The notes beneath the pieces were generated by a model. That model was not told where the DNA came from. It did not search any database and saw nothing but the letters and a program-made list of their open reading frames with translations. A DNA stretch of 64,000 nt from Calliopum simillimum. Lineage: Eukaryota > Arthropoda > Insecta > Diptera > Lauxaniidae. This document shows positions 21,736-35,700 of this stretch, one piece after another. The translations under genes and the position numbers were made by a program. Position 1 is the stretch's first letter, and each line of letters starts with the position of its first letter. The stretch is taken from positions 1,798,001-1,862,000 of the forward strand of contig OX638372.1 in NCBI GenBank assembly GCA_951812925.1, written 5' to 3'.

Positions 21736-24700
21736 ATTAATCTTTGTATGATGTCGAAATATAATTACTTTAGTGGTTGCTTACTTGTAAAGTAAGGATC
21801 TAGTCGGAAAAGTTAAAAGTTAAGGTTTAATGAAGAAGGTTACGCCTATTCGATTCCATTAACAAAAATTTATTACACTGCCTACTGTAAGTGTTCAACT
21901 ACTTTAAATATGCCTCAAAACAGCTACTTTTGCGCTTTTAAACAAGGATATCTGGAGAATTGGAGTCATTTTGGCGAATCTGATATTATTTTCGTGTTCG
22001 GTGGATCAAGTTTACTCGAAATCGACGGCTTAGCCCAATGCCGCAAAATCAGTAATGTCCTGTGTTATAATTTACTTCCTGCACGGTGTGTTGTGTTGTA
22101 AATCAGCGTAAATTGCAATTCAATACCGTAAATTGTGGCGCTAAGGAATATTCGTGCACAAAGAACTTTGGCATGACAGGTGGAAAAAGGGTAGGGAGGT
22201 AGGTGCGAATAAAAACAAAAGTTCGACATGAACTTGACAACGTAATGTTGACATGTATTGCATGTATTGTTATGGCAAAAATGTTAATGAAGCGCTGGTT
22301 TATAACGATGAGAATGAAGATGATGAAGGACGTCTTCACTGACACAATATTAATTAAACTCAAGATGTATGGAGAACTTTTTAGCAAAAATGACTATGAA
22401 TTTCTAAATATTCTTAAATTTTCTTAAAAAAGTTACCACTTGTTCAAAAACCATAGAAAACCAAAGCCAAGACAGATTTTGCTTTTTGGTTTTGATCTTA
22501 GCCACATAACCATATAAATGTATCAAAAATCAGACAGCGAATAGGAAGATATGTATTATTGACATGAATCGGCCGACATTTTGTTAGAAATGGACAAAAT
22601 TGGACATAGATTTCACAGAAAGTTTACCTGATGATGGTGTAGAATTTATAATATTAAGTCGTTTCTTTCTAGAACAACACAAGTCAAGAATGGTTTTTAA
22701 GGTTTTTTTCATTATTAATATTACTAAATCATGCAGAATTTTTGACATTTCAATATATTAGAACTCGATTACTATATTCAGCCCAAAAATGTTCTTTAAA
22801 ACTCGTTTATTTTTGATGTTATTGATTACTGTAAAGTTCTAATTGTATGACTTATGATAACATTTTCTTTTATCTTTTATTACGTTTTTCGATATATTTT
22901 CTTTCTAAAAAAGATACCAGGCCCAATTCTCTTAAGATTGCTATGGTTTTAATTTTAGTTTCCCCGTCACTAAAGGGTATATACCTTTTATTGCGTTCAG
23001 AAAAAAATGCCATTGAATGACAAATGAAAATGTTTAAGAAAACACAAGAATTATGTATTTTGTTATAATGAAATTTTTGTTTGTTTATTTAATAATCAAT
23101 CAAATAGTTTTAACAATCACATTTACCTCATATTTACGAGTATTTGATTTTGTTTGTGGCAATAATTACATATATTTACGAATCTATTATTGTAAACATA
23201 TTAATTTAGGAATTCTATAAACTTATTTATTAATACGTTAAACGCTCATATATAGTCCTCTAAGTTTTACATTCATTCGCACATCGGGTAAAAACGATCA
23301 AAATTTATCTAATTATTTATTGAAATTTTTAATTATCTGAAGTAATAAATATTAGATAATTATGTATTTCCTCCATTAATGGATTTGTGTTATTATTTAT
23401 TTATTATCTTAATCTATTGTAAATTTGTTAGTAAAAGTAAAACTCGGCACATTTTTCTCTGCCTTTTTGTCGCAATATCGATCTTAAAGATTTGGCGAAT
23501 TTCAATACTTATATACTAGACATTAAAAAAACTTACATACACATTTAGAACAAAATCTGTATTTGTCTAGATGCAAGTAAATTTTAGCGACTTAACAGAA
23601 CTAAAGCTACATTTTTTTTTTTGGTTTTGTTGGCGGTATACTGTCGGAAATTTTGAAAGTATGTATATTCGGATATATCTCCTTTATGTAGATAAAAGAT
23701 AAGTAGAATAAGTAGAAATATATTTTAAAGAAAAATGTCTATTATTTCTTTGGCTTAACTTATAGAGTCCTTTTAAATTAAAACATATCTTTTCCACTTT
23801 CTGTGATAGTCGACATTTCGAGCACAACTTGATTATGAGATTTTTTTAAAAAAAATCAAATTTTAAGCTTATTCTTTTTCGATGAAATTCAGTTTCATAG
23901 TTTATTCCTCATATTCAATAATGCAGCAAATCATACCCGAAATGTCTCTCGAAAGCGATGTTCCGCCTTAAAGTGACCCCATCAAATATTGTATATTACT
24001 AATTTTTTTTTGTTGGCATTGGTTGGCAACAATTATTTTTGAAATACTACATAATTTAATGTGAAATACCTTATATCTATATAATTTAAAACTTAACTTT
24101 TGTGCACTGTGGAGAAAATATAACTAGTGGATTCTTTATGCATTGTAATTTTTTTTTCTTAATTTCAATAAATACTTTAATAATGTGTCTACAAGTACCT
24201 AAGCTATTGCTAAGATAACATACAGGCATACTAACAAAATAAATATTTCCGAAAAGCGTAGTAAAGCTCCTAAGTGCTGTCTTGTGAAGAGTTTGAGTTC
24301 GCACAGAGAACTGCTTTTGTGGTGCATCAAATTAATTAAAACACTTGATTATTTCTAAAAAATGTTGCCAATAACTTTCTCATATCAATTTTTGGTTCTT
24401 GAACGTGGCATTTTCCTTCTCATTTGGTTAATATGTTATTTCTAATGTTTGCATTCAATGGAGGTTATGTTCATGCATTTTGATGTACTATTTAGAGTAA
24501 TATTTTGGGTTATATACGTAGCGTACCCACTAGTTCCGCGACAGAACACTAAAACCAATCATTACTCTTCAAATCATTATTGTAAATATTTTTCACTTGC
24601 TGGATATATTTATAAAGAGCAAAGTATTTAAAATAAATAACAAAAAACTGAAATGTTCATTGCTTCTTAAACGGTGTAGAAAAAACAATACTAAAATGCT

Positions 24701-24822
24701 TTGTTCACAGCACAACCCAGCACTTCTGCTAAGAGCACATACCAAGTTTTGTTAAATCTTTACATTAATTTTGTATTTGATACTGACTAGATAACTTTTG
24801 AAAAATTTTCAATTTATACTTA
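21736..24822. other. AT-rich stretch, no supported gene
   Basis: Short open frames exist (for example 21910-22101 and 22203-22427) but none matches a known family or shows splice-supported coding. No TIR or palindrome was detected. Confidence 0.4.
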
Positions 24823-25498
24823 CAGCCTTGGCAAAAAGTAAAGGCACCCCAAAAAATGCATAATGCATGTTTTTATAATTGAGAAATGAATATATGCTTA
24901 TCATAAATACGATGCCGGGTTCATTTACCATCACGTAAAACAATAAGCGGCATTTTTTTAGGATCAAAAACAAATGGTGACCAAAAACAAAAGGCTCGGT
25001 TTTTTCGCCTTTTTATTGGTCAATGTTTTTGATTTTTTTTTTTTCGGTACTTCAAGGAGTTTAAGTCATAAATTTTACAACTAATTGATTTTACAACGGC
25101 AAAAATAAGCGATTAAAGTTAGTAAATTGACAAAAAGTGTAAAGCACCCTTCAATTTACAATTTATTTTCTAACTTTCATCGCTTATTTTTGGCATTGTA
25201 AAATCGATTAGTTGTCAAATTTTTGACTGAAACAGAAGTAAAAGCATTTTTACTCCTTGGAATACCGAAAAAAAAAAAAAAAAAATTCAAAAACATTGAC
25301 CAATAAAAAGGCGAAAAAACCGAGCCATTTATTTTTGGTCACCATTTGTTTTATGATTTTAAAAAAACGCCGCTTATTGTTTTATGTAATAGTTAATTAA
25401 CCCGGCATTGTATTTATGATAAGCATTTATTCATTTCTCAATTAGAAAAACATGAAGTATGCATTTTTTGGGGTGCCTAGTACTTTTGGCCAAAGCTG
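24823..25498. mobile_element. Palindromic foldback, TA target duplication
   Basis: Nearly the whole 676 bp folds on itself: arms of about 310 bp start CAGCCTTGGCAAAAAG (left) and CAGCTTTGGCCAAAAG (right, reverse complement) and share GGCACCCCAAAAAATGCATA, AAACAATAAGCGGC and AAATGGTGACCAAAAA. TA on both sides (24821-24822 and 25499-25500). The tip CAGNNTTGGC with TA resembles Tc1-like ends. Confidence 0.85.
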
Positions 25499-26726
25499 TA
25501 TTTTATAACAAATTTTGAATAAAAATAAATAATTTTTTATTGGCGAGCTGACTTTGTTTCAAACTTCAAAGTCATTTAAGTTTTGCATGTAGTTCTATTT
25601 GAAACGTTGATACATACATACATACTTAAACATTAACACATAAAGTTTATTTAATTCAGTATTCGTTGCGATTCTAATTAATTGTGTTACACTAAATTTC
25701 ATAACCTTCGTCACATTAACCTTCTTTTTTGGTTTAAAATACTTAAAAAAAAAACAAAATGAATTTAATGCGTAAAAAATTTTTCTCTGGGCCTGGTCTT
25801 TTTTTATCTAACCATGAACGCTAATTTTCTAAATTATTTTCCGTCGATTAGTTTTAAAATTCATAATGAATTTTAAGGCAGACTTCTCACTAAAATATTT
25901 TATTTTTTCTATACAATATGGTTTATCTCCGAACGGTTTAAATTCGGTTCCTTCAATTGTGTTCATATGTTGGGAAATATTTTTTTTTTTAATTTTTTCA
26001 TCTATGGCTAGTTCCAAGACGAGCTTTTAATATCATATACATGTTTTTTGTTCTGAACGACCAGAGATTAAAAACTGTTCTGGTCATGTAAGGGGTCGAT
26101 CATATATTTCAAAGACAAGTTATATCATTTTACATAGAATTTTCGCATTCATTAGATGATGAATCTAGTCAAAGATAAAAACACAATATATCTCACAAAC
26201 TTGGGATATGGTTATTTGACATAAACTATATGGTGAAGAATTTCCACATCCTTTATCTGATTCTACTTTTAATTGATTCACCGCTAATTGTAAATAATGT
26301 ACTTTTAAATGAAAACTATTCCGAGCAGCTTTCGTGATTTTATAATATGAGATCAAAAGTATATTTTTTCGAAATATTATATTAGGCATTGTATATGGAG
26401 AAACAAAGAACAAAATTTTTTGTGTAAAATTACTACGTCTGTAAACCGATCTTAAGTTTCCAATTCAAATTTAACAGGCATTATTATATTTTAAAGACTT
26501 TATACTCCGGCAGATAATGTATGTATCTCCTGTAACTCCTACAAGGAGCATAGGACCGGCAGATAATAGAGGACACAAAAACACTATATTTTCTCTTCTT
26601 TAACTGAAACGCTGACAAAAAGTATACTTGAAAAGACTCGTAAGTTTTTGCCTGCCTGCAAATTAAATTTGGTTATCAATTTAGTAATTTTTATCGGAAA
26701 TACATATGTAAATAGTTATGTACTCG
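25499..26726. other. Downstream flank of the membrane-protein gene
   Basis: AT-rich DNA without recognised genes or repeat ends; could include alternative 3' UTR of the gene at 26796-36989 (minus strand). Confidence 0.35.
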
Positions 26727-26732
26727 TTTATT
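26727..26732 (-). terminator. Polyadenylation signal of the membrane-protein gene
   Basis: AATAAA on the minus strand (TTTATT on plus), 63 bp past the stop codon at 26796. Further signals lie beyond, so longer 3' ends are possible. Confidence 0.4.
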
Positions 26733-26795
26733 CTAATATTTTGAGAATTTTCTTTCTTCACTTGATGTATTTCTTATGTCTTTGGTTCATTATTA

Positions 26796-29700
26796 TTAAC
26801 TACTATTTACGTCTATTGCGAGTGGAACGGGCGCTGAAAGTTGAATTCCGCTTGTGCCATTGTTGTTATAGTGTTCTGGTGAAGCTGGTGGAGTAAGAGG
26901 TACAGGTTCCTCTGCTAATTCGGTCAACTCTGGTGGTATTTTGTATGGCTTAGTGCATTCAATGTGGTATAGATCGCCATTTAAATTTTTTGTATTTTGT
27001 ACCTCATTTTTGTCAATACCATTAGTTAATAAAGGTGGCGGTGGTGACGGTGGTGGCAACGAATCCAATTGATGAGCTTCAATCATGCTAAAATTGTTCA
27101 ATTGTTTTATTTCTTCTGTGGATGGTGGATCTGGTAGGCTCAGAATGCTATCATAACCGTTCTCTTCAGTGTCACCATTTCTATCGTATTCATTGAAATC
27201 AAAATCTTTGATATTTCTGTTTTCAATATTTTCTGAATTGATCATGTGGTTTGCGGTTTCCGTAATCATATTTTCATAGCTCTTCTCGCGTCTCTCTTCT
27301 CGTATTAAAATGTTTTCATTTCCTAGATTTTCAATTGTTTCCAGTTGTTTTGCTTTGTTTGAGTTACATGTATTTGACTCCATGTCATTTTGATTTTCGT
27401 CATTAATTTTCTGACAAACTCGACTATTATCATTCTGAATTTGAGTTGCTAGATGTTCCATTTTGTGTCCATTTTCTGATTTATGATCATCATCTTGTTC
27501 TTCTTCAGCGGGTGCCTGCAGTGGTGATCTTACCTTTGGCAAATGATTGGGGTATACATTATGTTCCGCAAAGTACAACTCTTGATTTCCATATGAATAT
27601 TGCTTATTTGAATCTGCAGATGAAGTTGAACTAAGGTCTGATTGGGATAGCCCTGTGTTGGCATTAATTTTCTCAACATGGTCCGTAACCGTATTTGGCA
27701 TAAGTACAGTTTCATCCAATTCTTCAATTTGTTGTAATAATCCACTTTTTAGATCTTCCATACCTTTGGAATTGTTTCGTTCCTGTGGTGGCTGATGGAT
27801 CTGCACCTCTTCATGACTTTTTTTTACCTCCAACATTGCAGAAGTAATAGGGGTTTGTTCGATCGAGCGTAATCGTTGGCTTGGAATAATATCAGAAACG
27901 TTGTTTGCCATTGCTTCAGAGTCGACTCCCCGCGACACCTCCACAACAAAAACACCATCTTTGTCGGCACTGTTGTAGTGCATTTTTGTAACGCGTGCAT
28001 CACGAGAGATATCCTGAAAAGGGAAATTTAAATCGGTTAAGCTTCAACTTAAAATCAAACGGTTTGCACGAGACATTCAAAAAGTCAGTAGGTAAAGGTC
28101 ATAAAAAGGGTTTGAAAAGGGTTTGAAAATTCAAAAACTTTTGTACACAAGCAACACTGGAAGTGTATCCAGTTTTACCGGAAGGGTAGTTGACGTAAGT
28201 AGTTACAGCACATTCAATCAGGTGAAGAAAGAGATTGAAAAAAGAGCCAAAGCAAGACGACATCAATAAGAAAAACAATGCAAACACATGTACAACACCA
28301 AATTTTGTAGATAGCGAAAAACATAGTTCAATACATGGATAAGCATAATACACTGACACTCACACATACATATGTACGTCCCGTTGCACACTTACATTGC
28401 GCTCTTCGGTCTCGACAATCAGATGATTGTTTTTAAGAGTCATCGTTGTAACAGAACCATTTGGGCCCGAGTAGCTGCTCGGGATGAAGGCTAATTGATT
28501 TGGTGCTGCATGGGAGTTAAGAGATGGACCATTTGCAACACCGAACCCCCCGAGAGATTTTTCACAGAAAACATTATTACAATTTGAGGGCGTAGCCGTG
28601 TTGTGACCTGAATCGCTACGACCTTTAGCGCTAGTTTCAGCAGTGGCGCCAGTAGTTGAAAAAGTTGTCAAAATATCTCTCTGATATGGTCGAATAGTGG
28701 GCTGAAAAAGAAAACGAGAAGGCACAAATAAGTAAGTGTCTTATACTTCAAATTATAGGGAATGCGACTATGCTCAGGGGCATTCAGGTACATGTTCGAA
28801 ATTGGAACTAGTTGATGTAATTGTTAATTTACTGGATTACTAACATAAGTTTAAAAAATTCATAAGATTATTCTTTGATACAATGGTATGTTTTGTAGAA
28901 CTTTGGACCCATTGTGCAAATAAGAGGCTTCTCGAGAAGCACGTGAATCTGTTAAAATTATGCCGATGAGGCCAAAGGATATGATACCGTGAGATGCTGA
29001 ATTGCAGAGCGAATAAATCTAAATTGCTTGTCTCTAGCGGACCGTGAAGTAACCAAATAAACAAATATTTCAGATACTATTTTCTTATCGCAATAGAATT
29101 TTGTCCAACTTTTTAGCGCAATCGCTGCTCTAAAGTCTTTTATCAATATCATATGAACTTATTTCTCAGGACGACAATGCATAGCTCAAAAATGGAAAGT
29201 GTTCAAATTTTATACTTTTCAAACAAATCACTTTCTACTCGTAATTTTATTGATGATTTGAAGAATGTTTGTGTTAGTTCTGTCTACGATATAGGTGTAT
29301 CCTATCCATTAGGCTGGGTCAGTCTCCATACAAAAAAATGAAAGTTATTAAAAACCACCCCCTATTTGAAAGCTTTCCTTGAGAAAATCTAGAAAACAAA
29401 AAAATTTTTTTTTTTCCACTCTAAAAACAGCCAAAATGGTAATTTTTCTATAACTTCGGCAAGTGATGTCCGATGTTCAAAAGTTATATATCGTTGTAAA
29501 GAGCATTACTAGGCCTAAATTTTCTATTGGCTTTTGGACCTGCGATGTCACATTCGTCTACACCTTTTTTAATTTAATTTCGGAGTCTAATCTTCGATAG
29601 CTACATAACCTTACCATTTATATCTCGGCGACATATAGGACATCTACCATTTCCAGCTGAATTTTGCAACCCTTATGAAATAAATGGCCGCAAGTGTCTT

Positions 29701-32700
29701 ATTTTACAACCCGCAAGTTATTTGGTAAAAATTCAATTATTATTTCACTGCTAATATACACGTACTATGTACATAAACCAATCGCTAATAGATATTATAA
29801 TAAAAAATAATTTTTTTTTAAACTAAAATAAAATTTGTTTCTGAAATTAAAATGAAAATTTCTGAAATTAAAATGAAAATTTCTGAAATTGAATTGAAAT
29901 ATTCTTAGGTATAAATGAAAATTTCTGAAATTAAAACAAAAACTTCTCAAATATAAATGGAAACTTCTGAAATTAAATTAAACTAGTAAGGTTGTAACCT
30001 TTGGCCTGGCCAAACATTAAATACCCTACACTGCAGTATTTCGGAAATTTTGCTTATATGGAAGGTGCCACGCCGTCTTGTTCGATTTCGCCCAGATTTT
30101 TCTCAGAGCTTACATTTATAGCCCTTAGTGTTTGGGTGAAATTCAGTCGGATTATCTCAAAGAACTCTTTCAGTATAGCATTTTGAAACTTTTGGTTATA
30201 TGAAAGGTGCCACGCCTTTTTGTCCAATTTCGCTCTGTTTTTGCTGATAGCCTGTATTTACTGTTTTTATTATTTGAGTGAAATTCAGTTGGATTTTCTC
30301 AAAAAACACTTTCTGTATAGAACTTTGAAACTTTTGCTTATATGGGAGGTGCCACGCCCTCTTATCCGATTTCACCCTGTTTTTTCTGGGAGCTTGTATT
30401 TAGTGTTCTTAATATCTGAGTAAAATTTTGTTGGATTATCTCAAAAAAATCTTTCAGTATAGCATTTTGAAACTTTTACTTGTATGGGAGGTGCCACGCC
30501 CTCTTGTTTGAATTTACCCAGTTTTTGCTTAGAGCTTGCGCTAACTGTTTCTAGTACTTATGTGTATTTTGGTTGCATTGTCGATAAAAATACTCTTAAA
30601 GTTGCATTTTGAATATATTTTTGGTATGGGCGGTAGGCGTGGCCGTTGACCGATTTCGCTCATTTTTAATCCCTCGAGCTAACTTTTACGACGGAGGTAG
30701 AGCACCATATTTCATTGAATTATCTTCAGTTTTCCCAAAAAGTGTATTTCCACACACAGACCAGGCCAGCCAGCCAGCCAGACAGCCAGAAAGACGGACA
30801 TGGCTATATCGACTCAGGAGATGACGTTGATCAAGAATATATATACTTTTCCATACCTGCTACGTCTCCTTCTCTGCGTTACAAACGGAAGGACAAAGTG
30901 AATATACCCTGGGTGTAGGGTATAAAAATGTTTTGGTTCGAATTGATCAAACACAACTTAGTTGTTACATTGATAGATTTGGTGTACTACAAGAAAGAAT
31001 TTCGGACCCAATTTTATTTTTATTATTTAATATTGACGCTTATTTTAAAAGCGCCAATTTACTTTATGCAATCAAATTCAACTATTTATGTACCTACATA
31101 TTTTTAAATCTTTCAAAGAGTTGCCATGAAACTTTTTCTAAATCAGTATTATCTATTAAGTACATAGACGTATTGTGTGGATAAAACTTCCTTAAGAGCT
31201 ATTATTGGCAAATTTGATCTGGCCACTTTATTTGATTTAAAAATTGCTTTTGTGAGTCTCATTAATACAAAATCCCAAAATTCTGAGGATAATGGGTCCT
31301 CATTCTGATATAATTTCAGTAACTTGGTAAAATTTTTTTCTGTGCATTTCTGTTATTTATTCTTATTAATTACACCGTTCGACAAAATTCAATTTCTGGT
31401 TGCACAAATGAAAAAACAAATATATTCTAAAAATATGGCTGAAAATAATTTATACGTATCTTACGGATTTTCTGAATTAGGTCAAAATATTTTGTAATTG
31501 GTCTTTGAAGTTTTCTATACATGTGTTGAGTCAACACACTACGATCCTTACATCTGAGGTATGTATATCATGTCTTCTGAAAACTTATGGAGCATGTTAA
31601 TAGGAATATTTTTGTAGAAAACTTTAACATTCTACATCCCCCATCAATGGGTAATTTTTGACCATTTCTCAAAAAGATACAAAAATTAGCATTAAATCAA
31701 ATAACAAATAAGGAACCGTTTTTAAAACAAACTAGCCCATTATATCCTGTTTTATGGGTCTATTTGACCATTTTTCTAAAAAACTGGTTATGATGGGTTA
31801 AAATATTACACAAAATATTCTATAGAAAATTTCGTTGAGGGTCACCGAAGTCAAAAACTGCTTAAAACTTAAGAATAATACCTTAAAAAAATTTATTTAA
31901 CATGAAATGTGTAAGGTCTTTACTGATATTGATGGCCTTCGCATTGAATTTTCGACATTTTAGTGTAGCAACTATTTCTGTGGTACATATTGATCCATTA
32001 TCCCCCCGATCAAGGGGTAATTTTTGTACCTTTTTGTGATATGGTCAAAAATTACCCATTTGTGGGGGATGTAGAGGGCCAAAATTTTCTATAAAAATAT
32101 TTCCCTTAACATCCTCCATAAGTCTTCAGAAGACATGATATACCTCAGATGTAAGGATCGTAAAATTAAGTGTGTCGACCCATCACATGTATAGAAAACT
32201 TATTTTATTTAATTGAACTTTTAGTCATATATTTGCAAAGATCGATTTACATATAAATCTATCAATGCATTTTTCTAACACATAATTATGACAAATCAAG
32301 GAACGGATTAAAAACACGGCTATAGTGACATATGTTTCGTCTTTCGCCACAAAGACTCATCAGACTATTTTTGTTGTAATTATAATTATATTTATTTTAT
32401 TAAATTAATTATAATTGAAAAATTGCAAGTTTGAAAACTTTTTGTGTTTTTGGTCTGGGCGGGAGACGAACCAAGGATCTCCAGGTTGGTAGCAGAAGTC
32501 GTTACCACTGCACCAGCCTTGCCCGGCTGCGAAGCCGACTTTTTGCCAGTTTTATTTGTGTGTTAATACGTATTGATATATCATAATTGTTGTTTTTGTG
32601 TTATTTATTGATATTTGGTATAGTTGTTCCTTTGGAACAAATTCAATACCGATTGCAGGTGTTTCCACCTTATCAGGGCGTGTTCTCCCAAATAACTTTA

Positions 32701-35700
32701 AGAATTTTTTTTTTTTAAGTGTGTTACTTAATGACATTTTATATTGAAAATTTATTTTATTTAATTGAACTTTTAGTCATATATTTGCAAAGATCGATTT
32801 ACATATAAATCTATCAATGCATTTTTCTAACACATAATTATGACAAATCAAGGAACGGATTAAAAACACGGCTATAGTGACATATGTTTCGTCTTTCGCC
32901 ACAAAGACTCATCAGACTATTTTTGTTGTAATTATAATTATATTTATTTTATTAAATTAATTATAATTGAAAAATTGCAAGTTTGAAAACTTTTTGTGTT
33001 TTTGGTCTGGGCGGGAGACGAACCAAGGATCTCCAGGTTGGTAGCAGAAGTCGTTACCACTGCACCAGCCTTGCCCGGCTGCGAAGCCGACTTTTTGCCA
33101 GTTTTATTTGTGTGTTAATACGTATTGATATATTAACATATATTAACACACAAATAAAACTGGCAAAAAGTCGGCTTCGCAGCCGGGCAAGGCTGGTGCA
33201 GTGGTAACGACTTCTGCTACCAACCTGGAGATCCTTGGTTCGTCTCCCGCCCAGACCAAAAACACAAAAAGTTTTCAAACTTGCAATTTTTCAATTATAA
33301 TTAATTTAATAAAATAAATATAATTATAATTACAACAAAAATAGTCTGATGAGTCTTTGTGGCGAAAGACGAAACATATGTCACTATAGCCGTGTTTTTA
33401 ATCCGTTCCTTGATTTGTCATAATTATGTGTTAGAAAAATGCATTGATAGATTTATATGTAAATCGATCTTTGCAAATATATGACTAAAAGTTCAATTAA
33501 ATAAAATAAATTTTCAATATAAAATGTCATTAAGTAACACACTTATAAAAAAAAAATTCTTATGTATAGAAAACTTCAAAAACCGATTAAAAAAATTTAG
33601 CCATATAGTGCAAAATCGTTTCGATCGGTGTTATAAGTATTTGGATTTTACTTTCTGTAATATGCGTACAGTAATTTTGGCAAAGTTGGAGAGATCTCGG
33701 GCGTTTAGTTCATGTGGCTCGAATTAGATTGCATTTTAAATTAACTCCATGTTTATTAACATACCTCGTCCCGGTCATCACCTTCACCAGACTTTCCATT
33801 TGCTAATTGGTTTGTACTGTCGTCACCATTAACACCCGTTGACTGGTACTTTTGATAAAAATAACTGAATTAAAAGAAAAATAATCATAATTTCAGTACA
33901 TTATTTCGTCAATAAGCAGTAAGGAAATCACTCTACTCGAACGCTATGTTTGTTCTTACCGCAATCCAAAAACTAGAAATACAGCTACTACCAATGGCAG
34001 GAGAGTTGCTAGACAGGCAAATACCAGTGTTTGTACGTCACTTATGTCTGGAAAATATGCGTTTAAATTGTGGTGATATTATGTTCTGAAATTGGTTTCA
34101 CTTACTTAAATTTGCATCCGTTATAGGACTGGGATCTTCCATGACAGAAAAGGCTGTCGCATTGCTGCTACGTTCTGCTATCACAGCCGTACCGTTGCCA
34201 ACAAAATCGGTTTCATTTTTCAGCAATATTTCTTTGAGTGTAACATTCTCAATTGACACGTCTGTTAAACCAGCAATATCTGCAGTTAGATCGCTCCGCT
34301 TCAAGTTACTAACACCGTGGCTCACCATAATGTGAAAAAAGTCTGCATCTGTCATTGCTTTCGGTTTAGCGTTTGCTAGATTCCCAAGTGGATAAGATGC
34401 TTCAGCACCATCGAAGCCACCACCTTCGATAACACCGCCTTCATCTATAAGGTCCCCACCATATTGTATTGAATTATTATCAATCTCGTTTCCAAGCGAT
34501 TCCTTTTCGCTGTTCTCATAGATCCTCAAACGTTGATCATTTGCTTCATTAGGTAGATATTCAATTTCCTTCAATTCGATTTGTGGCGGTAACTCGCCAA
34601 TAATTGGCACCCCAATTGATATTTCGGGCAAAATTGCCGGTTGAATAATGACATCTGAACCTTGTGGTGCTGCAGTACCAGAAGTTGCTGCCACTATACT
34701 CGCGCCAGATAACTGTTCAACTTCTATTACAGACTCACCAACATATGTCACATCCAACGGTGGTGAATTTTCATTTTGGCTTCGAATTATTTTCACAGAG
34801 CTGGCCGTATTGTGTATAGGTGACAATATTATTTCTTCTTCGTACCTTTGGCGTTCTTCCAACTTAACAACATTTGGATGAGTACTCGTTAGATAGTTAG
34901 CAGGAAAGAACTGGCTTTCCAGTTTATTTTTTCTCTGCTGCTGCTCTGAATTGATATTTGCAGTTGGCAAGGACTCGCCAACTTTTACTTCAGTATTCGA
35001 AATGTAAAAAATTGTATCTGAATCTCTTTCCGGCATCACACTCTTTGGAGGAGGAGCCGGCGATGGGACGGATGGTATAGAACTTTTTGATTCTTTTTTT
35101 CTTACATCTGGCATAAACAAATCATCAGAGACATTTTCTCTTATATGGGTTATTTCTGCATTAAGCTTAATGTTTTTCAGTGGGCCATCATTTGAGTTAT
35201 CGGAGTTAAATGTGAAAATTGGATTGACATTAAAATTTTCAAAACTAGCTGAGTTTTCCGTGTTATTGTCGCCAGTGTCAATGATTTCTACAACAAGTAG
35301 CTCATCGCTATCTGAAGTATTATTTTTTGATTGCACATTCACCATCTTTATTGGATTGATGGATGCATTTGAAGCCTGTATTGGCACTGATATTGGTAAA
35401 AACTCTGATTGCCTATAAGAAAACTCAAGGTCCTCACTTTCATTGCCCATACCCTCAGAAACATTTATATGTATTTCGATAGCAGCAGGTTCTGGTTTTC
35501 CTGATGCGAGCGGTAAGAATGCAATGTTGGATTCCGGTGTTGATAAGTCCGTATGATCAATCACATATTGGGTAAATCGCTCTTGACTGGATGATAGTAA
35601 AGGTGGTCTTGTGGCAATCACTGCCAAATCCAATGGCGATGAAAAATATCCCTCGTTTTCCTTATTGGTTGACGATACATAGGGTTCCAATGTTGATTCA

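Larger units (their letters stand above)
32202..33561. mobile_element. Ribozyme-bearing retroposon (retrozyme or Penelope-like)
   Basis: The insertion is flanked by a perfect 15-bp duplication, ATGTATAGAAAACTT (32187-32201 and 33562-33576), of a size typical of target-primed retroposons. It contains three copies of a unit: 32200-32581 and 32752-33133 on the minus strand in tandem (offset exactly 552 bp and apparently identical), and an inverted copy from about 33136 to 33555 on plus. Each carries a tRNA-like region, then a hammerhead ribozyme, then an AT-rich 3' part ending in an A-run (TTATAAAAAAAAAATTC). Between the tandem copies is a 61-codon frame (32552-32737, minus). A tandem long repeat with ribozyme plus an inverted partial copy recalls Penelope-like elements; no reverse transcriptase is present, so it is non-autonomous or internally deleted. 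Confidence 0.75.
31374..33610. repeat. Palindromic repeat (family P), split by the ribozyme element
   Basis: Inverted arms at about 31480-31680 and 32030-32187, continuing after the insertion at 33577. Shared blocks include GATATACCTCAGATGTAAGG, AATTACCCATTTGTGGGGG and ATGTATAGAAAACTTC. Further copies lie at 57940-58062 plus 59417-59600, and a fragment at about 60930-61020. Confidence 0.7.

Noticed and set aside
22103..22427. Small secreted or membrane protein genes on both strands
   Set aside because: Overlapping opposite-strand frames in AT-rich DNA with no splice sites, homology or codon signal.
33182..33254. Functional tRNA gene
   Set aside because: A and B boxes are good but a full cloverleaf with a clear anticodon arm could not be drawn, and the region is part of a three-copy mobile unit.
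32983..33278. Two 74-codon frames with almost identical protein (MKTFCVFGLGG...) on opposite strands
   Set aside because: They lie on the two arms of the palindrome and run across the tRNA-like region; identity comes from the inverted repeat, not from a gene pair.
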